NCBI GenBank assembly: GCA_016705335.1
Contig: JADIYN010000025.1
Span: 1 to 64,000, forward strand
Source of the DNA: Draconibacterium sp.
GTDB taxonomy: Bacteria > Bacteroidota > Bacteroidia > Bacteroidales > Prolixibacteraceae
Reading direction: 5' to 3'
DNA: 64,000 nucleotides
Positions 41,035-52,557 of the stretch are shown here, piece by piece (position 1 is the first letter of the stretch; each line of letters begins with the position of its first letter). The notes beneath the pieces were generated by a model that was given only the letters and a program-made list of their open reading frames with translations, did not search any database and was not told the origin of the DNA. The translations under genes were made by a program, and so were the position numbers.

Positions 41035-41497
41035 AAAAAATTTAAACAATAATGAATAATAAAAAATAATAAAGTGGAAGTGTTTTTCATTGGGAAATTT
41101 GATTTGTTATGATTAAGTTTTCAATAATTTGAATTAAAAAAATAAAATCAAGTTAAACCCCTAACAATAAAACTTTTAAACTTCTTAATACAAATTAAAG
41201 CACTATTTGTCAGATTCACTACACTTTAAAGTTATTTTTTGATTTTTATTTGAATAAATTTTTTTTAACCGATATAAATACATGTAAATTATGATTTTAT
41301 GAAAATTGAGTTTGAATTTTGCAATGAAAATAATATATGTCAGGTTAATGTAAAACAACTATTTCATAACATAAAAAAACCTTCCCGAAGGAAGGTTTTG
41401 TAAGGTGAGATTTGGATTTATAAATAAGGTTAAAAACCTTTGTATTTTCAATGTATTAATAAATCAAATTTTATGTTAATACCTGAGCGCTGCGAAA
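41035..41497. other. Non-coding stretch between the RRM gene and the cytidylate kinase-like gene
   Basis: 463 bases, very AT-rich, no supported gene. It holds the terminator at 41374-41400 and presumably the RRM gene leader (41035-41250). I see no clear promoter match. Confidence 0.5.
41374..41400 (-). terminator. Terminator of the cytidylate kinase-like gene
   Basis: AAAACCTTCC (41376-41385) pairs with 41390-41399 on a four-base loop. Read on the minus strand a T-run of seven follows. Confidence 0.85.
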
Positions 41498-42196
41498 TTA
41501 TATTTTATTTCGAAGAATATTCACCACTGCATCAACAATTTCATCATCTTCAAGTGAAGCATAATTAAAAATCACGTCAAAATCGTTATTTTCAGCTTTT
41601 CTTCCAATAATTTTCTCAATAAATGAATCTCTTTTTTTATCCATATCATTTATATAATCCGAAGCTTCTGCCTGGCTGCAGTCATTTATTTGCATAATTC
41701 GGTTTATCCTCCATTCAGTAGGTGCTTCCAGTCTGATATTTAATTTGTTAGGTATGTTTTTCAAGATTACGCCAGCTGAACGGCCAACAATAATTTTACG
41801 CCCGTCAAAAGCCAAACGACAAATAATACCTTTCAGAATTGTAATAAGTTTTTCATCTAATATGTCGTAAACCTTTTCTTCTGAAAAGGCTTTTGATACT
41901 TCATTCAATAAGAAAATTGCTTCCTTTTTATCATCATAATTCCCAATTTCAATATCGTTAATCATGTCATTTACAGATTTTGCAAAAACCTTTTTATCGA
42001 CCCATTCCCATTCTGCATCTGTTTTTGTATCCGACATATAACTGTAGCCCGTTAAAATCTTTGAAAGTTTTATGGCAAGTCTTTGGGCAGAGCAGCCTGC
42101 TTGTCTTGATATAGTAACTATCGGTCCCGGAAAATCGCCGGTTTCAAGATTGTAACAAGAGAAGGTATGCAAATATTTGTTTACAAGATTTTCCAT
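41498..42196 (-). CDS. Cytidylate kinase-like (AAK6/CMP kinase 2 family) protein
   Basis: 232 residues. P-loop region ISRQAGCSAQRLAIKLS in place of the canonical GxxGSGK, as in the cytidylate kinase-like family. Further conserved stretches are WEWVDKKVFAKS, IIVGRSAGVILKN and LRLEAPTEWRI-type Arg residues (here IRLEAPTEWRINRIM). It probably phosphorylates a nucleoside monophosphate or a related small molecule; the exact substrate is unknown. It stands alone with its own terminator. Confidence 0.82.
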   Translation of the reverse strand: MENLVNKYLHTFSCYNLETGDFPGPIVTISRQAGCSAQRLAIKLSKILTGYSYMSDTKTDAEWEWVDKKVFAKSVNDMINDIEIGNYDDKKEAIFLLNEVSKAFSEEKVYDILDEKLITILKGIICRLAFDGRKIIVGRSAGVILKNIPNKLNIRLEAPTEWRINRIMQINDCSQAEASDYINDMDKKRDSFIEKIIGRKAENNDFDVIFNYASLEDDEIVDAVVNILRNKI

Positions 42197-42350
42197 TTTG
42201 ACATAGTTTTAACGAATCATTTATTTAAATTCGAAATTACAATCAAATTCTGTTTTTTTATACATATGAGTGAACCAAATTCATTTAATTTAAATGTTAT
42301 GCAACAAGTTTTTGTTGAATAATGAAATCAAAATCGTTTAAAAATTAATA

Positions 42351-43396
42351 ATGAACAAACCGGTTAAAACAGCAATAGCATCTTTTGGTATGTCGGGACT
42401 AGTATTTCATGGTCCTTTATTGAAGGTAAATCAGAGATTTCAGGTAGTTGATATTTTGGAACGCTCTAAAAACATTTCAAAAAAAATGTTCCCCGTTGCA
42501 AACATTGTAAGAACCTATAATGAAATTCTTGAAAATCCTGAGATTGAACTTGTAATAATGAATACGCCCGATAAATTTCATTTTGAAATGGTTAAAAAGG
42601 CATTGTTAAGCGGAAAACATGTGGTTGTGGAAAAACCAATTACACAGAAAAGCCGGGAAGCAGAAGAACTTGTAGCGTTGGCAAATGAAAAAGGACTTGT
42701 TTTTACTGTATTTCAAAACCGGCGGTGGGACGGCGATTTCAGAACAGTGCGAAAGGTTTTGTCTGAAAATAATCTTGGACGTATTATTGAATTTGAGTCG
42801 CATTACGATCGTTACAGAACTTCAGTTACTCCCGGAACTTGGAAAGAAGAAAAAGATGAATATGGAGGTGTTTTATATAATCTTGGTTGCACATGATCGA
42901 TCAGGCTTATGTTTTATTTGGAAAACCAAAATCAGTTTCAGCGCATTTAAAAATTGTTCGAACTGGTGGGGAAGTAACAGATTATTACGATATCAGGTTG
43001 GAATATGATGGATTTTCGGCGATTCTGAAATGCTCGTATCTGGTTAAAAATCCCGGACCGCGATACAGTATTTATGGTGAATACGGTACATTTCACAAAT
43101 GGGGGATCGATCCGCAGGAGGAATTATTAAAAGCAGGAAATTTACCTGTTGGAGACAATTGGGGAACCGAACCTGAATCGGAGTGGGGGACTATTTTATT
43201 TGAAAAGGACGGAATGGATTTTAAAGAAAAAATTGAAACCGTACCAGGCGATTACAACATCTTTTACAATAATGTTTACGATGCAATCAGAAATGGAGCC
43301 GAACTTTTGGTAAAACCAGAAGAAGCCCTTGAAGTTTTGAAAATAATTGAGGCTTGTGTGGTGAGTAACCGGGAAAAAAGGACTGTTATTTTGTGA
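42351..43396 (+). CDS. Gfo/Idh/MocA-family oxidoreductase, one frameshift
   Basis: NAD(P)-dependent sugar or cyclitol dehydrogenase. Fragment 42351-42896 has a Rossmann fold: ASFGMSGLVFHGP, MNTPDKFHFEM and VVVEKPITQ with the catalytic Lys. Fragment 42887-43396 begins at SHMIDQAYVLFG (the conserved His-x3-Asp motif) and runs to the end. The break near 42893 falls between NLG and SHMIDQ. Joined length is about 348 residues, normal. It resembles the YdgJ/YhhX-like branch with the GMSGxxFH motif; the substrate is unknown. Confidence 0.9.
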
Positions 43397-43448
43397 TACT
43401 TACGCAACCTTTAATCTTATAAATCAATCTAAACCAAAAACCAAATGA

Positions 43449-46172
43449 ATGAAAATCTCTAACCTGATTTTTCTGTTTCTTTCAATAGTGGTTTCATTAT
43501 CTGCCCACGCCCAAAAAGAAGGCGTTGTTTGGCCGGTTGGACAAGGTAAACAGATTAACTTTCAGTCAGGCAGTTTTGAATACTTAGATTTTACAGGTGA
43601 TCCAAATACAAAAGCAAGCATTTCTGATAAGGAAGGTAATTTGGTGTTATATACCAATGGGCGAACGGTTTGGAACTACAATCACGAAATAGTATTAAAT
43701 GGCGAGAAGCTTATATCTGATGATATTTTTCAAAATAACAAACCAATTTTTGTTCCTTACCCTAAAAAAGATGGTTGGTACATTCTGTTTTATGAGGAAG
43801 ATGATTATCAGATAATACAGGGAAAGTATAACAACGCACTTTATTACGCTGAAATAAACGCAAATGCCAATAACGGAAAAGGGGAAGTTGTTCGTCAGAA
43901 AATAAAAATCCATGACAATTTTCATTCTGGACCATCAATTGCCGGATTTTGCAATAACAGTTATTATTGGCTTGTTAATGATAGAAATGATAACACAGTT
44001 ATTGATGAATCGATAGACAGGATATATTTTTACAAAATTGATGAGAATGGCGTTAATCCGGTTCCGATAATTAACGGGCATTTTATGATTGGCAATTCAC
44101 GCAATTACAGTTTTTCTCCGAACGGCGACCAATTAAGCTTCTTTATTGATGGCAAGATTACCGGTAATGTAATTTCTGATTTCAATTTTAAAACAGGGAA
44201 CTTTATAATCATAGATTTATTACTGATGATTTTTTATGGTCCAAAGAGTTTTCGCCTGACAGTCGGCTCTTCTATTATTTTTCAGGACCGCTTTTATTGC
44301 AGCTTGATGTTGGCTATACCGATAATCACACTATTAAACAAAGCATTGATACGATACTTACTTTAACCCAGAACAAAGATGTTCTTTATCCGGGACAAGA
44401 TATTAGGCTGGCTCCTGATGGCAAATTATATATTCATTATGTAGATGTTCCAACAGGAAAACAAAAACTTGGAAGAATTAATAAACCCAACTTAAAAGGT
44501 TTGGCTTGTGAGCCTGAACTTAATCTGAGTGATATAGATTTTTACAATTTCAAGTTCCCCGATTTTGTAACAAGCTTTTTCAGAGATAAAACTCCTGAAA
44601 TGCTGGATGAAGTTTTCCCGGACGCCGGACCTGATATTGTAATGTGTTCAAATTCAGTAGTTAAAATTGGAAATAGTAAAAAAGAAAATGCTTTTTACTC
44701 CTGGAGCCCAGGTTTAAACCTTGACGATCCTTTTTCACCGCAAACTATTTTTTCGCCTCAGGAGTTTTATGATTTTCCTAAGAAGAGCGAATATGTTTTA
44801 CGCACAACCGATGGAAATTGCTGGCTTAATTTTTGACAACACAAATTACGGTAAATCCTATTCCGGGAAAATTACCAATTGAAGGTAGCTGGTCGGTTTG
44901 CCCATTCGTAGAGGAGGTGGAATACCTACTGTAAGCGGAATACCAATTTGCATTGGCTGGTTAATGGAGGTGAAATGTTTCAACCCAACTATTAACAATG
45001 TCAAAATCAATTGGGGCGAAACAAATATGAATGCCTCAGCAGGGATTTCAACAAACAGTTTCGTTTGTTCGGATACTGCTGTTTTTCCGGTTCGGATTAA
45101 TGTACAATTGATTACTGAAACACCAAATGGGCCTGCCAAAATTTGCATAGCCGAAAGTGCAAATGTTGAATATCAAATTAGAAATACAAACGGTTCGGTT
45201 TATGAATGGTTTCCGGAAGCAGGAGAAGTTGTATCGGGGCAGGGGACAAACAAAATTGCTGTAAACTGGCATGGCGCCGGCCAGCATAAAATTACAGTTG
45301 AAGAAACAAGCGTTACAATTGATACAATATGTTTTGGCGAATCGGTACCTTTTGTTGAAATAATCAATGATAGTTTGAATATTGAGTTACAAAATGTTTC
45401 TTATAATCTTCAAAACAATCTTCTAATAAACTATTCATCTGAAAAAATTCAGAACCACAAACATTCATTATATCTGCGCAAACAAAATGAATTTGGTGAT
45501 GCAAGTGAAATTACCATTTCCGATTTGTATGATGGAGATTTAACAGTTACACCAACTTCGAATACATTTAATACTGAATTAATCAGCTTAAAAGTAACTA
45601 ATATTTGCAGCGAAACTTTTTTGTCGAATCAATTGCAAACCATTGTTTTAATAGGTTTTAATGATGAATATAAAAGTCAAATCAAGCTAAACTGGAATAT
45701 CAATCAGTTTTGGGAAAATGACAAACTTGAACATGAAATCTGGCATTCAACAAACGGTACGGATGGATGGAAAATGGTAGGAAAGATTGACTCAGAAACC
45801 GAATTTAACTATCAAATAAATGAGTTATCGTTGACCCATTTTTTCAGGATAAATGAAATTAACCGTGACAAAACTTAGAATCATGGTCGAACACAATTAA
45901 AATTGAGTAAAGACGATTTAATGATCCCCGATGTTTTTACTCCAAACGCCGACGGAATAAACGATGAATGGGAAATCAAAAATATTTATTTCCACCCCTT
46001 TCAGGAAGCAGCGGTCTATAATAAATACGGGGAAAAAGTTTTTGAATGTAAAAACGAATTTATTCCGTGGGACGGGAAAATAAATGGTGAGATTTTACAG
46101 GGGACCTATTTTTATCAAATTACTTTCGTTGGCGAAACTATTAGGTACGGACAAGTAACAATTTTACAATGA
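43449..46172 (+). CDS. T9SS type B sorting-domain protein, several frameshifts
   Basis: Signal peptide (MKISNLIFLFLSIVVSLSAHAQ), then a beta-propeller-like region (residues 25-400: NLVLYTNGRTVWNYNH, YSFSPNGDQLSFF, DIRLAPDGKLYIHY). A Cys-containing segment CSNSVVKIGN, two PKD/Ig-like domains, and at the end a type B sorting domain (IPDVFTPNADGINDEW, VYNKYGEKVFE, WDGKINGEILQGTYFY) complete it. Frames change near 44200, 44836, 44940, 45880. Joined length is about 905 residues. Type B domains are cut and attached to the surface or released; they are usually paired with a PorP/SprF protein, which follows here with a 4-base overlap. Confidence 0.9.
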
Positions 46173-47083
46173 ATAACTTAGTTAGAATATTTATGATTGT
46201 TTCTTTGTTCGCTGTTAATATTCTGAGCGCACAGGATTTTCCGTATCATTATTTCTCCAACTCGAACCCGATGGTAAATAACCCATCATTTGCTGGCGCT
46301 GAAAACGAAATGAGAGCAGATGTAGGAAGCTATAATTTGTGGGCAGGTGGATTTAAACCGCTTAATGATTATATGGTTAGTTTTTCAATGTCACCCGATT
46401 TTCATAAGAAGATAAAACATTTGTCGTATGATACACGTGTGGGCTTGGGCGCTGTATTTTTGAATGAAAAAATTGGGCCTTATTCGCAGCATATTTTTCA
46501 ATTGATCTATGCATATCACATTCCGCTCGACAAAACCTCTTTCCTTTCACTTGGTATTAGCGGCGCAATTGAAAACCTGAGTATTGATGTTAATTCACTT
46601 TCGCCACTTCAACCCGATGATCCGCGAATTGAAACGGGTAACAATAATGCATTTTTGGTAGATGGTGGTTTTGGTGTTGCAATTCATGGCGAAAAATATC
46701 TTATTTCTTTTCGGCACTCAATTTGGCAAGTGGCGATTTCAATTTAAAATATGCCTGCTGCAGAAATCCAGAACCACAGAAAGTTTTATTTTTCAGGAAA
46801 TTACAGTTTTGAACTTAGCACAAATATTCACTTACAACCCGCGTTTACTTTGCGAAATTCCAGGATAAACAACTTCAATTACGATGCTTTGACTACTCTT
46901 GATTTTAAGTGGTTTGCATTTGGAATGGGCTATCGCAGTGAAAATTCATTATTCCTTTATACCAAAATACCTTTCAAAGAATTCTATTTTACTTATACAT
47001 CCGAAAATCCATTGGGAACAAAACACATGATTGGAAATGGCCACATGTTTTCATTTGGGTGGGAAATAAAAAATGGACTTTAA
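46169..47083 (+). CDS. PorP/SprF family membrane protein, one frameshift
   Basis: Signal peptide (MNNLVRIFMIVSLFAVNILSAQ), then YHYFSNSNPMVNNPSFAGAENE, the family's N-terminal signature, and a barrel of short strands. Fragment 46169-46747 breaks before LASGDFNLKYMPAAEIQ; 46751-47083 completes it. Joined length is about 304 residues. These proteins help type B cargo cross or attach to the outer membrane. The ATG overlaps the cargo stop by four bases, so this is a two-gene operon. Confidence 0.9.
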
Positions 47084-47180
47084 TTTTACCACTTTCATTT
47101 CTTTAAATGAATTGCTTTTTTTATTGCGGTTCGTGAATTGAGTTTAAGAACAGCAGCATCCTAAAAAACAGCGTAATGGG

Positions 47181-48727
47181 TCAATCCGATTTTCCACTAT
47201 TCTTTTTCCTGTGCAACTTCCACCAAAGCATAAAACCACTGATTAAAACAAGTAAAATACAAATTCCCGCAAGTGGTACTATCAGAATATAAAACGGGCC
47301 AATCCACTTTTCAAAAATACGACCTGTGTGCATTTCCAATGCCACATTCCAAAGTGACATTGGCGAAGCTTTTCTGATTTCTTCTGACATTTCGGGTAAA
47401 ACCGGCATTTGCGTATTTTGTGATGTCAAAATTCTGGCCCCACCGTTATAGTCAAACCAAAAAGCGGCTTTGTAACCTTCAATAAAACCAGCTGCCATGT
47501 TTGCTCCGATCGGACTTTTTAATCCTTCGGGTTCAACATAAGCCCGTTGTGTAAAAAAGTCGGCAACAGCGCCGTTTTCAATATTCCATAAAAACATTCC
47601 GCTAAATGACCCAACCAGGTAAATTTTATCGCCAATTGGTTTGAAAACATTACAGCCCATTACACTTACAGGAGGTTGCGAAAAAGCCGGTTGCAGTGTT
47701 TCTGTAAGTGTTTCTTCAGCAAAATAAAAACCATCGGCAGTAGAAAAAATGTATTGTTTTGTATCATCGTCCCACTGAACTCTTCGCAATTTATCGAACC
47801 ACGGATTTGGGCTGTCCATGTGGGGTCCGGGAATAATACCGACTTGTTTTGTGGCAATTGCAATCAAAAGTGGTGGCCGAAGATGCATACCCGCAAATGT
47901 GTTGATGACAAGAAAAACAACAAAAATATAACCTACAACATTGTGCCAGCGCAGGTTTGTTTTTTTCGTTGAAACAATTGATACAACCTCTTTTGCTTTC
48001 TTTTTCCGGCTACGAATAATTTTCGGGAAAATGAAATGCAGCAAACCTGTAACCGATAATAATATAGTTACCAATCCCAGCAAGTCAACCAGCAATTTTC
48101 CTGGCAATCCAAATAATTCGCCGCTGTGCAATTGCCAAAACGTTTCAAAAAGCCCTGTCTTTCTCTGGTAACCAACAGGTTCAGGGAGTTGAATTGTTTC
48201 AAATATTTCACCGTCAGTGCTTTTTAGTAAATAATGGCGTGTTAAAACCAGTAATGTGTCGTTTTTAAAGCCAGGTCAGCAATTCTGTCCTCGTTGACTG
48301 TAAGTTTGATTTTTTCCCAGTCACTGCCAATTTTTCTTTTGTAAAGTCCTAATTGTGTTCCGGCAAACAACACGTTTTTATAAAGAACTACCGCGTAAAT
48401 TTTTTTGTTATCTATTCCTTTGTGAAAACCCTGGTTAAAGTCATCAAAAGTTTTAAAATCATCTGCAGTTTTCCAGATTCCGATATTGCCGTACATTAGA
48501 ATTGAAGTGCTGTCAATTTTTGTTGAACTGCGCACTGCCGCCAGATTCCAGTTGTTGTATGTATAATTTGAGGGCAATAATTTTCTTGAAACATCAATAG
48601 GCGAAAACAGTTGCCTGTGGTTCATTATTATTCCGGAAAAAGCAAAAGCTATGGCAAAAAATGCAATAACAATTGCCGGCCATTTATGCAGTTTTTTAAA
48701 AATTTTTATTCCCCAATTCTTCTTCAT
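47181..48727 (-). CDS. PepSY-associated membrane protein, one frameshift
   Basis: Starts at ATG 48727 (MKKNWGIKIFKKLHKWPAI; the open frame begins five residues earlier). The first helix FFAIAFAFSGIIMNH is typical of PepSY_TM proteins. Fragment 48742-48242 breaks near 48245, and 48131-47181 continues FWQLHSGELFGLPGKLLVDLLG, two more membrane segments, NLRWHNVVGYIF and a last helix before WWKLHRKKN. Four helices and histidines within the first two suggest heme contact or iron reduction. About 515 residues. It lies next to the nrf genes, but a link is not shown. Confidence 0.82.
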
Positions 48728-48801
48728 CGCCTTAATCAACAAAAAACTTTATTGTAAATCAAATAAGATCATAATAAAATACATTAATGTCTGCAAATAT
48801 A

Positions 48802-50022
48802 TTATTTAATAAATGTTGGGGTAACTGAAAGCATGATATAAGCCCAATGGTTTCCGGCTTTATGGTCGCCGCCTTTTATCAGTTCCATACTTTCTGATGC
48901 TAACATGGTTGACCAGCCAGCACTAAGCGATGCGATTTCATGCACTTTATAGGATAATGAAAGATCGATTTCTGTTCCCAGATAGTTGCTGGCATCTGCA
49001 CTTATTTTTCCTTCCGAAGCAAAAAAATGCAGGTCGGCATTAAAACCGATTTTCTTTTCTGAAAGTTTGTATTTCAGAAAAAAATCATTCAAACCAACAG
49101 AATTAATGTGGTTGCCCACATAGAAATAATCCATAAAACCGTTGAACTTATGATTGGTGCCATACATCGGATTAAACGCATAATTTTTGTCATTTTTGTC
49201 GTAAGAATTTCCGGAGAGAAATTCATACCCGGCTGTAAAACTGTTCTTTAATGAAGCTTCAAGCAAATAATTCAATGCGCTTATATCTTTTCCCGAAATG
49301 TGTTTTCCCGACTGATAATACAAATTGGCAGCCAGTGCAACACTCCCAACAGTTATTGAATAACGTCCACCCATGGTTTGACTATATTTTGACACTTGTT
49401 TTTCGTTTTCCATTACCGGAATGCCATTGTTTAAAAACAGCAAACTCAATGTATTTTTATTCCAGGTTTTATTGAACCATGCAAATTGTAAATCTTTGTA
49501 AGCATCAGGCCCATCATAAATGTTGTTTGTGATATTACTGTTTTCATGATGTGCTATCCCGAAATGTAATTTAAAACTGTTTTCAAACTTGAAGAGAGCC
49601 AAATCGTGCGACCGGGCCTGCTGGGTCCAGCCTACATTCCCAAATATGCGGTGATCATCGTACACCAATTCCTGACGGCCTGCTTTTAAAGAAAAGTTTT
49701 TTGCTAAAACAACATCTGCCCAGGCTTCGTGTACCGAAACAGCATAATCTTCGTTGTTAACAAGTTGTGGCTGGCTTCCCCAGTAACGCACATCCTGTAG
49801 CGTGAGTTTTGTTTTTACGATTTCATGGCTGAATATTACATTTAAACGCGAACGTTGCGAGGTTGGTACTGACCAATCCTGATCGGTGCTGGCAAGTGTT
49901 TTATATCCGTGATTAAACTCTGTACGAGGTCTGAATTCACCGGTTAACGAAAACTGGGCATTAGAAACATTCACTATGCAACATGTGAAAATTATAAAAC
50001 TTAAATATTTAAAAACTTTCAT
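48802..50022 (-). CDS. Alginate-export-type outer-membrane porin
   Basis: 406 residues. Signal peptide (MKVFKYLSFIIFTCCIVNVSNAQ), then FSLTGEFRPRTEFNHGYK, LTLQDVRYWGSQPQ, LKAGRQELVYDDHRIFGNVGW and a barrel of strands to the end (SVTPTFIK). This matches the alginate-export porin family. Here it is the gene after nrfA on the same strand, 169 bases away, an arrangement I recall from other Bacteroidota nrf clusters. It may import nitrite or another small anion; that is inference. Confidence 0.85.
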   Translation of the reverse strand: MKVFKYLSFIIFTCCIVNVSNAQFSLTGEFRPRTEFNHGYKTLASTDQDWSVPTSQRSRLNVIFSHEIVKTKLTLQDVRYWGSQPQLVNNEDYAVSVHEAWADVVLAKNFSLKAGRQELVYDDHRIFGNVGWTQQARSHDLALFKFENSFKLHFGIAHHENSNITNNIYDGPDAYKDLQFAWFNKTWNKNTLSLLFLNNGIPVMENEKQVSKYSQTMGGRYSITVGSVALAANLYYQSGKHISGKDISALNYLLEASLKNSFTAGYEFLSGNSYDKNDKNYAFNPMYGTNHKFNGFMDYFYVGNHINSVGLNDFFLKYKLSEKKIGFNADLHFFASEGKISADASNYLGTEIDLSLSYKVHEIASLSAGWSTMLASESMELIKGGDHKAGNHWAYIMLSVTPTFIK

Positions 50023-50191
50023 TTTTTCTTTTTTGAATTTGATGATAATTGCAATTACGTAATCGACAATGTAATTTTTGGTGTATTTTATTTAACTGAA
50101 CCACGGATTACACAGATTCTCACGGATTGTAAGAAATGTAGGTAAATCTTTGAAAATCAGGGCAATCTGTGGTTAAAATCAATTCTATTTG

Positions 50192-51714
50192 TTAGTCTTT
50201 ACTTTTAGCTACAGCATCGTAAGATTTTTCTCTTTTTTCAGCTTCTTTCATCCACTCAGGAACAACTGTTTTCAGGAATTCCTGTTTTTCAGCTTTCAGG
50301 GTTTTCATGTCAAGACCAATAAATTCCTGCGCTTTTTCTTTAGTGGTAATATCGGGATAGGGGATTTCCTGGTTAAAATTATGTGAGGCAAGTAATCTGG
50401 CCAGTTTTATACGTGTTTCCTGAGCAATTGTAATACCTGTTGAAATTACCCTGCCCAATTCAATTGGCGAGTGAAAAGAAGCTCCGTGGCTGGCTGCTGC
50501 ATAATCCCAACGCCATTGTGCATGGCGGATTCCCATTAAAATATCCTTCATTTCGCTTTCCGTGGCGCCCAAATCCCATGCTTTTTTTGCTTCAACATGT
50601 GCACGAACCAATTGTTCTTCCAGTTTATTTCGGTTTTCTATTATTTTATCCTGTCGGTCGTAAACATTGGCCATTAAAGTTGAAGCTTCTTCGCGATGGC
50701 ATACCTGGCACGAATTGGCAATGTTGTTCAGCGGCGACTGCATTTTATGATCGGTGTATTTTTGTCCGCCTTCACTTTTATACGGCATATGGCAGTCGGC
50801 ACACGAAACGCCGCGTTGCGCATGAATACCTGTCATATAAGTTTCATAACCGGGATGCTGAGCTTTTAACATTGGAGCTTTACTCATTGCATGTGTCCAG
50901 TCACTGAATTCAATATTGTCGTAATATTCTTCCATCGCTTCTGCCGAAAAACCGTTATCCCACGGGAATTTCAAATAATTGGCACCCTCGGCAACATTTT
51001 TGTCAAAATAATATTCAACATGACATTGTGCACAAACCAAACTCCGCATTTCCTGGTGGCTGGCTTTTTTAATGTCTTTTCCCATTCTTTCAAAAGCCTC
51101 AACTAAAGCGGGGCGTGTAATTGTAAGGTTCATGGTTTCGTTGTCGTGGCAATCGGCACAACCAATTGGGTTAACTACTTGGCTCCCAATCCGGCCCATT
51201 GTCCGGTATAAAACTGAACAACACCTTTTTGATTCATTAGTCTTGGAACATCTGGACTTTTGCAAGTCATACAGGTTGAAGGCATTGGTCCGTCGGTTTC
51301 TGATTTGGGGGCACCTGTACGCAATGTATTTTGAACATCTTTTACTGCATAAAAATGGCCACGTCCCTGGTTGTAGTCCTTTGAAAAACCATAACCGGCC
51401 CAAAGTACTACCAACCGTGGATCTTCTTCCAGCATGTCAATCATTGTGTTGCCGTTGTATTTACTTCTGAATGTTGTATCAGCGGTTCCGTAGTATGACT
51501 GGAATTCACGGGGGTAGTTTTCGCCCCAGACTTCATTTCGGGGTTCAAACTTTGCAATTTTATTTTTAGGAACATTTACGAAAGCTGCTTCTGCACGTCG
51601 TTCAACAATTGATGAAGCCAGCAGGCCAAGCAGGAAAACAACGATGATTGTGGCAAAAAACAGCAACCAAGCCAAAGCGGGGCGTTTTTCAGTGATTTTT
51701 AAAATTGAACTCAT
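50192..51714 (-). CDS. nrfA: Cytochrome c nitrite reductase catalytic subunit NrfA, one frameshift
   Basis: Reduces nitrite to ammonium with six electrons in the periplasm. Fragment 51714-51175 has the N-terminal anchor (ALAWLLFFATIIVVFLLGLL), FEPRNEVWGENYPREFQSYY and the active-site heme CMTCK with its Lys ligand. The break is near 51185 in LGAK/GSQVVNP. Fragment 51403-50192 carries four CxxCH sites (CADCH, CAQCH, CADCH, CQVCH) and KAWDLGATESEM and HAQWRWDYAAASHGASFHSP. Five hemes in total as expected. Joined length is about 507 residues, normal. Confidence 0.96.
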
Positions 51715-51728
51715 TTCGGTATAAATTT

Positions 51729-52302
51729 TTAGTTGTTTGTATATTCTTTAATCCAGTTGGGTACAGGGCTTTCGGGTAGTGGTACTTTTGCGTTCGGTAC
51801 ACTCGAAAGGCTGTTAACTCTTCCATGCGGTACTTCTCGGTGGCATTCCCAGCATTTGCGGTCGGTGCGGTGCACGTCAAGCCCTTCAACCATAACCGCA
51901 AGTTTTGGGTCAGTAAGTAATTTTTGAATGACACCTGATACAGTTATTATGAACAACATTTGCTCCTTCTTCGTGAATGAAAATAACCTGTGGCTCTTTT
52001 CTGAGGGTAAAAATTGTGGCGTGTCTCATTCCGTCTTTTGCCTTGAAATAATATTTGTTGAAAACATTGTTGTGCGGAACATGACAATCGTTGCAATTGG
52101 CTACCCTGCGGTGCGAACTGTGATTCCATGTTGCATACTGCGGTGCCATAATGTGGCAATTCGTGCAGGTTTTCGGATTGTCAGAAAGGTAGGAATACGC
52201 CTTCGAAACATAAAGGATGAAAAATGATATCCCCAATAAAATCGCGGAAATCAGCATCACAGGAAATCTCCATTTTGGCGGAGGAAGTAGTTTTTTCAGC
52301 AT
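51729..52302 (-). CDS. nrfH: Membrane quinol dehydrogenase NrfH, one frameshift
   Basis: Passes electrons from menaquinol to NrfA. Starts at ATG 52302 (MLKKLLPPPKWRF; the open frame goes further upstream without reason). One N-terminal membrane helix, then four heme sites: CTNCH, CNDCH, CIRCH in the first frame and CWECH in the second. The frame breaks near 51935 after CHSKI. The joined protein is about 190 residues, ending at SPVPNWIKEYTNN. The nrfA ATG lies 14 bases on. Confidence 0.94.
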
Positions 52303-52355
52303 TATAAAATTGGTTGTATTTATGATACAAAATGCTGTTGTTTGTACATTTATTT

Positions 52356-52371
52356 TGTAACGAATGTTACA
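52356..52371. promoter_or_regulatory. TGTAAC-N4-GTTACA inverted repeat upstream of nrfH
   Basis: A perfect 6-bp inverted repeat with four-base spacer GAAT, 54 bases upstream of the nrfH start. The size and spacing fit a Crp/Fnr-family site, the usual type of regulator for nitrite genes. Assignment to a specific regulator is inference. Confidence 0.45.
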
Positions 52372-52529
52372 TTTTGACAATTGCTCTGTTGATCAAAAAA
52401 TTATTTAAAATCAAAATAAATAAGCATTTCATGTTTTTCAGCTATTTATTCAAATGATCATAACATTTCAATATTGTTAATTTTGTTACAGAAAATTTGA
52501 GTCAACTGCTTTAACCTTGCCAAACAAAT

Positions 52530-52537
52530 TACATTTG
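52530..52537 (+). promoter_or_regulatory. -7 box (TACATTTG) for the DcaP-like porin
   Basis: A perfect TAnnTTTG followed by CG, 21 bases before ATG 52558. No -33 partner is clear. Confidence 0.5.
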
Positions 52538-52557
52538 CGAACCAAAAAAAACTAACC

